This document shows, in pieces, positions 60,899 to 64,000 of a stretch of DNA of 64,000 nucleotides. Under the pieces are notes generated by a model. It saw nothing but the letters and a program-made list of their open reading frames with translations. It did not search any database and had not been told where the DNA came from. How positions within the stretch are numbered: the stretch's first letter is position 1; the number at the start of each line of letters is the position of its first letter. The DNA comes from Sulfurisphaera tokodaii str. 7 (GTDB lineage Archaea; Thermoproteota; Thermoprotei_A; Sulfolobales; Sulfolobaceae): contig NC_003106.2 in assembly GCF_000011205.1 (NCBI RefSeq), positions 1,440,001 to 1,504,000 of the forward strand. Direction: 5' to 3'. The position numbers were made by a program, and so were the translations under genes.

Positions 60899-63800
60899 GA
60901 GTGTAAGAAAAGTATTAGTTATTGGGTCTGGACCAATTAAAATAGCGGAAGCAGCAGAGTTTGATTACTCTGGAAGTCAAGCATTAAAGGCATTAAAAGA
61001 AGAGGGAATAGAAACAATATTAGTAAACTCTAACGTAGCAACTGTGCAGACTAGTAGAAAATTTGCTGATAAACTTTATATGATACCAGTAACTTGGTGG
61101 GCTGTTGAAAAAGTAATTGAGAGAGAAAGACCAGACGGAATTATGGTAGGATTCGGCGGTCAGACAGCACTGAACGTAGGTGTAGATTTATACAATAAGG
61201 GAATACTTCAGAAGTACGGTGTTAAAGTTTTAGGTACTCCTATAGAAGGAATTGAGAGAGCATTAAGTAGAGAGAAATTCAGAGAGACAATGATTAATGT
61301 AGGTTTACCGGTACCTCCTAGTCTTTCAGCTAGAAGCGAGGAAGAGGCATTAGAAAAGGCAAGGCAAATTGGTTATCCAGTAATGGTTAGAGTCAGTTTT
61401 AATCTTGGTGGTAGAGGTTCTATTGTAGCTTGGAATGAAGAAGAGTTAAAGAGAGATATTGGAAGGGCTTTGAGTCAAAGTTATATTCATGAAGTTCTAA
61501 TAGAGAAATATTTACATCATTGGATAGAATTAGAATATGAGGTAATGAGAGATAAATACGGAAATTCAGCAGTAATAGCATGTATTGAAAATCTTGATCC
61601 TATGGGTGTTCACACTGGTGAATCTACTGTTATTTCACCTTGTCAAACATTAGATAATAAAGAATTTCAAGATATGAGATTTATGTCTATGGATGTTGCA
61701 AAATCTATTGATCTAGTGGGAGAATGTAATGTACAATTTGCATTAGATCCAAAAGGTTATAATTATTACGTAATCGAGACAAATCCTAGAATGTCAAGAT
61801 CTAGTGCGTTAGCAAGTAAAGCTACTGGTTACCCATTAGCCTACGTATCAGCAAAGTTAGCGTTAGGTTACAGTTTATATGAAGTTTTGAATAAGGTATC
61901 TGGAAGCACTTGTGCTTGCTTTGAGCCCAGTTTAGATTACGTTGTAATAAAGATTCCTAGATGGGATTTAGATAAATTTGAAAACGTGGAGATTAGCTTA
62001 GCTTCAGAAATGAAAAGCGTTGGAGAAGTAATGAGTATAGGCAGATCATTTGAGGAGTCATTGCAAAAAGCTGTGAGAATGTTAGATATTGGTGAGCCAG
62101 GAGTTGTAGGAGGGAAAATATATTTCTCCAAAATGACAAAAGAAGATGCTCTTAAAAATCTTAAAATGAGAAGGCCTTATTGGTTCCTTTATGCTGCTAA
62201 AGCATTTAAAGAAGGTGCAACTATTGATGAGGTTTATGAAGTCACTGGAATTAACAAATTCTTCCTAAATAAGATAAAAGCATTAGTAGAGTTTTATGAG
62301 ATACTAAGAAAGCAAAGAAACATTGATAAGGATACTTTACTTCAGGCTAAGAAATTAGGGTTTAGTGATCTTCAGTTGGCAAAAGCATTAGGAGTGAAGG
62401 AAAGTGATATTAGAAAACTAAGAGAAAAATGGAATATTGAACCTAAAGTAAAGCAAATAGATACTTTAGCTGGAGAATGGCCAGCTGTTACTAATTATCT
62501 CTATTTAACATATAATGGCACAGAAGATGATATTGAATTTTCAGAAGCTGGAAATAAGTTATTAATTATAGGGGCTGGTGGATTTAGAATAGGTGTTTCA
62601 GTAGAGTTTGACTGGAGTGTAGTGTCACTATTAGATAGTTCATTAAAGTACTTTAATGATATAGCCATACTTAATTATAATCCAGAAACTGTCTCAACAG
62701 ATTGGGACATAGCGAGAAAATTATATTTTGATGAAATTTCAGTCGAAAGAGTATTAGATTTAATTAGGAAAGAGAAATTCACTTATGTAGCTACATTTAC
62801 TGGAGGTCAGATAGGGAATAATATATCTAAAAAATTAGAAGAAGAAGGAATAAGATTGTTAGGGACTTCTGGTAGAAGTATAGATACAGCAGAAGATAGA
62901 GAGAAGTTCTCTAAATTACTTGATAAACTAGGAATTAAACAACCCGAATGGATTTCTGCAAGATCATTGGAAGAAGTAAAGGAATTTATTAGCAAAGTAG
63001 GCTATCCAGTCCTAATAAGACCAAGTTATGTACTAAGTGGTGCAGCTATGAAAATAGTAAATAACGATCTTGAGTTAATGGAATATTTGAAAAGGGCTAC
63101 AGAAGTTTCACCAGAACATCCAGTTGTTATATCAAAATACTTAAACGATGCTATTGAGGCTGAAATTGATGCTGCCGGAGATGGTAAAGGAGTATATGGG
63201 GTAGTAATTGAACATGTAGAAGAGGCTGGTGTGCATAGTGGAGATGCTACGATGTCTATTCCTTATAGAAAACTATCAAGTAATGTAGTTAATAAAATGA
63301 AAGAGAATGTACATATGATAGTAAGAGAATTAGAAATTAAAGGTCCCTTTAATGTGCAGTTTGTAATAAAGAATAATGAACCATATATTATAGAGCTTAA
63401 TTTGAGAGCTAGTAGATCTATGCCATTTAGTAGCAAAGTGGTTAGTAAAAACATAATTTCATTAGCACTTGATGGAATATTAAATGGCTTCGGAGTTGAT
63501 GAGTTCATTGAGTTAAAACCAAAATCATGGGGAGTAAAATCTCCACAATTTTCATGGGCTCAATTAAAAGGTGCTTATCCATTTTTAGGACCAGAAATGA
63601 AGAGTACTGGTGAAGCAGCCTCTTTAGGTACTGATTTTTACGACGCATTATTAAAAAGCTGGTTATCGTCCAGTCCAAATAAAATACCTAATAAAGAAGG
63701 AATTGCTCTTGTATATGGTACTACAAATGTTGAATACTTAAAAATTGCAGCTAAGAATTTAATTGATTATGGAATTACTGTTTATACTTTATCGGAAGCT

Positions 63801-64000
63801 AGCATAGGAATTGAAGAGAAAAGCATTAATGATATAATAGAACTTATTAAGAACAGAAAAGTTGAAATTGTTGTAACTGATGGATATCTTAAGCATATAG
63901 ATTATGAGGTGAGGCGTATTGCCGTGGATTATAATATACCCATAATATTAAATGGGAGATTAGGAGCTGAAGTTACAAGAGCTTTTTCTCATCCAAATGT
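60891..64000 (+). CDS. carB: Carbamoyl phosphate synthase large subunit (3' end cut by window)
   Basis: The frame starts at ATG 60891, within the end of carA, and stays open to the end of the window, giving 1036 residues of an expected 1040-1060. It has two duplicated ATP-grasp halves: the first starts [21 protein letters not shown] with [16 protein letters not shown]; the second starts [18 protein letters not shown] with [16 protein letters not shown]. The C-terminal MGS-like allosteric domain (from about residue 925) is nearly complete. In the second half GAGGFRIG replaces the more common GSGPNRIG, as in some archaeal enzymes. Confidence 0.96.
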   Translation, partial: MRESVRKVLVIGSGPIKIAEAAEFDYSGSQALKALKEEGIETILVNSNVATVQTSRKFADKLYMIPVTWWAVEKVIERERPDGIMVGFGGQTALNVGVDLYNKGILQKYGVKVLGTPIEGIERALSREKFRETMINVGLPVPPSLSARSEEEALEKARQIGYPVMVRVSFNLGGRGSIVAWNEEELKRDIGRALSQSYIHEVLIEKYLHHWIELEYEVMRDKYGNSAVIACIENLDPMGVHTGESTVISPCQTLDNKEFQDMRFMSMDVAKSIDLVGECNVQFALDPKGYNYYVIETNPRMSRSSALASKATGYPLAYVSAKLALGYSLYEVLNKVSGSTCACFEPSLDYVVIKIPRWDLDKFENVEISLASEMKSVGEVMSIGRSFEESLQKAVRMLDIGEPGVVGGKIYFSKMTKEDALKNLKMRRPYWFLYAAKAFKEGATIDEVYEVTGINKFFLNKIKALVEFYEILRKQRNIDKDTLLQAKKLGFSDLQLAKALGVKESDIRKLREKWNIEPKVKQIDTLAGEWPAVTNYLYLTYNGTEDDIEFSEAGNKLLIIGAGGFRIGVSVEFDWSVVSLLDSSLKYFNDIAILNYNPETVSTDWDIARKLYFDEISVERVLDLIRKEKFTYVATFTGGQIGNNISKKLEEEGIRLLGTSGRSIDTAEDREKFSKLLDKLGIKQPEWISARSLEEVKEFISKVGYPVLIRPSYVLSGAAMKIVNNDLELMEYLKRATEVSPEHPVVISKYLNDAIEAEIDAAGDGKGVYGVVIEHVEEAGVHSGDATMSIPYRKLSSNVVNKMKENVHMIVRELEIKGPFNVQFVIKNNEPYIIELNLRASRSMPFSSKVVSKNIISLALDGILNGFGVDEFIELKPKSWGVKSPQFSWAQLKGAYPFLGPEMKSTGEAASLGTDFYDALLKSWLSSSPNKIPNKEGIALVYGTTNVEYLKIAAKNLIDYGITVYTLSEASIGIEEKSINDIIELIKNRKVEIVVTDGYLKHIDYEVRRIAVDYNIPIILNGRLGAEVTRAFSHPN

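Overview
The window is a contiguous piece of an AT-rich archaeal chromosome from the Sulfolobales (Thermoproteota/Crenarchaeota), closest in character to Sulfurisphaera (Sulfolobus) tokodaii or a near relative. The evidence is the A-type ATP synthase genes with the small Sulfolobus-type epsilon subunit, ribosomal protein S26e, the PINA/Hjc Holliday-junction pair, an ESCRT-III/CdvB-family protein, a DGGGP synthase for ether lipids, a crenarchaeal pyrimidine cluster with a PyrDK-type dihydroorotate dehydrogenase, short or absent mRNA leaders behind TATA boxes, and GGTGA/GAGGTG ribosome-binding sites. No tRNA, rRNA, CRISPR array, insertion sequence or provirus was recognised. Gene density is very high and almost no gap exceeds 200 bp.

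Layout. 1-4.4 kb: end of atpE, then atpA-atpB-atpD-epsilon-atpK. 4.4-9.4 kb: proS, rps26e, pdxS-pdxT (vitamin B6) and the PIN-domain ATPase PINA. 9.4-13 kb (minus strand): hjc, meeting PINA tail to tail, behind ilvB-ilvN-ilvC. 13-19.6 kb: a HAD protein and a circularly permuted GTPase, an unknown beta-rich protein, DGGGP synthase, a geranylgeranyl-reductase-like flavoprotein, a pyruvoyl decarboxylase (AdoMetDC/ArgDC family), DUF211, a TtuA-like tRNA thiolase and a cobalamin adenosyltransferase. 19.6-22.5 kb: leuS. 23-29.4 kb: a complete nine-gene his operon (C-G-A-B-F-D-E-H-I) followed by a DUF59 protein and serS. 31-34.4 kb: a B12-type radical SAM enzyme and small proteins, including an Lrp regulator. 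34.5-41.5 kb: the de novo pyrimidine genes as two divergent units, pyrB-I-K-C-D plus three accessory genes, and pyrE-F plus one accessory gene. 41.5-45.2 kb: PhoU-like, CdvB-like and ArsR-like proteins and a lipoamide-dehydrogenase family enzyme. 45.2-47.7 kb: taw3, queE, NOG1 and a tRNA-binding protein. 47.8-56.4 kb: purC-S-Q-L-F-F'-D-M. 56.5-64 kb: a zinc-finger protein, a 48-residue CopG-type protein and argG-argH-carA-carB, with carB cut by the window end.

The window is therefore mostly anabolic: branched-chain amino acids, histidine, arginine/carbamoyl phosphate, pyrimidines, purines and pyridoxal phosphate, each in a tight operon with ATGA-type overlaps. CarAB supplies carbamoyl phosphate to both the arg and pyr pathways, and purine and histidine synthesis share PRPP and AICAR.

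The most unusual observations are: three genes (a flavoprotein, leuS and hisC) that have no ATG, GTG or TTG in frame upstream of their conserved N-terminal motifs, with leuS showing a GGTGATC ribosome-binding site in front of ATT; a second PurF directly behind the first, in which the catalytic cysteine is alanine; a G-rich segment spanning the start of the polyamine decarboxylase mRNA; inverted repeats in the pur, his, arg and ilv promoters; and a JAMM-like metalloprotease-type motif in the gene after pyrF.
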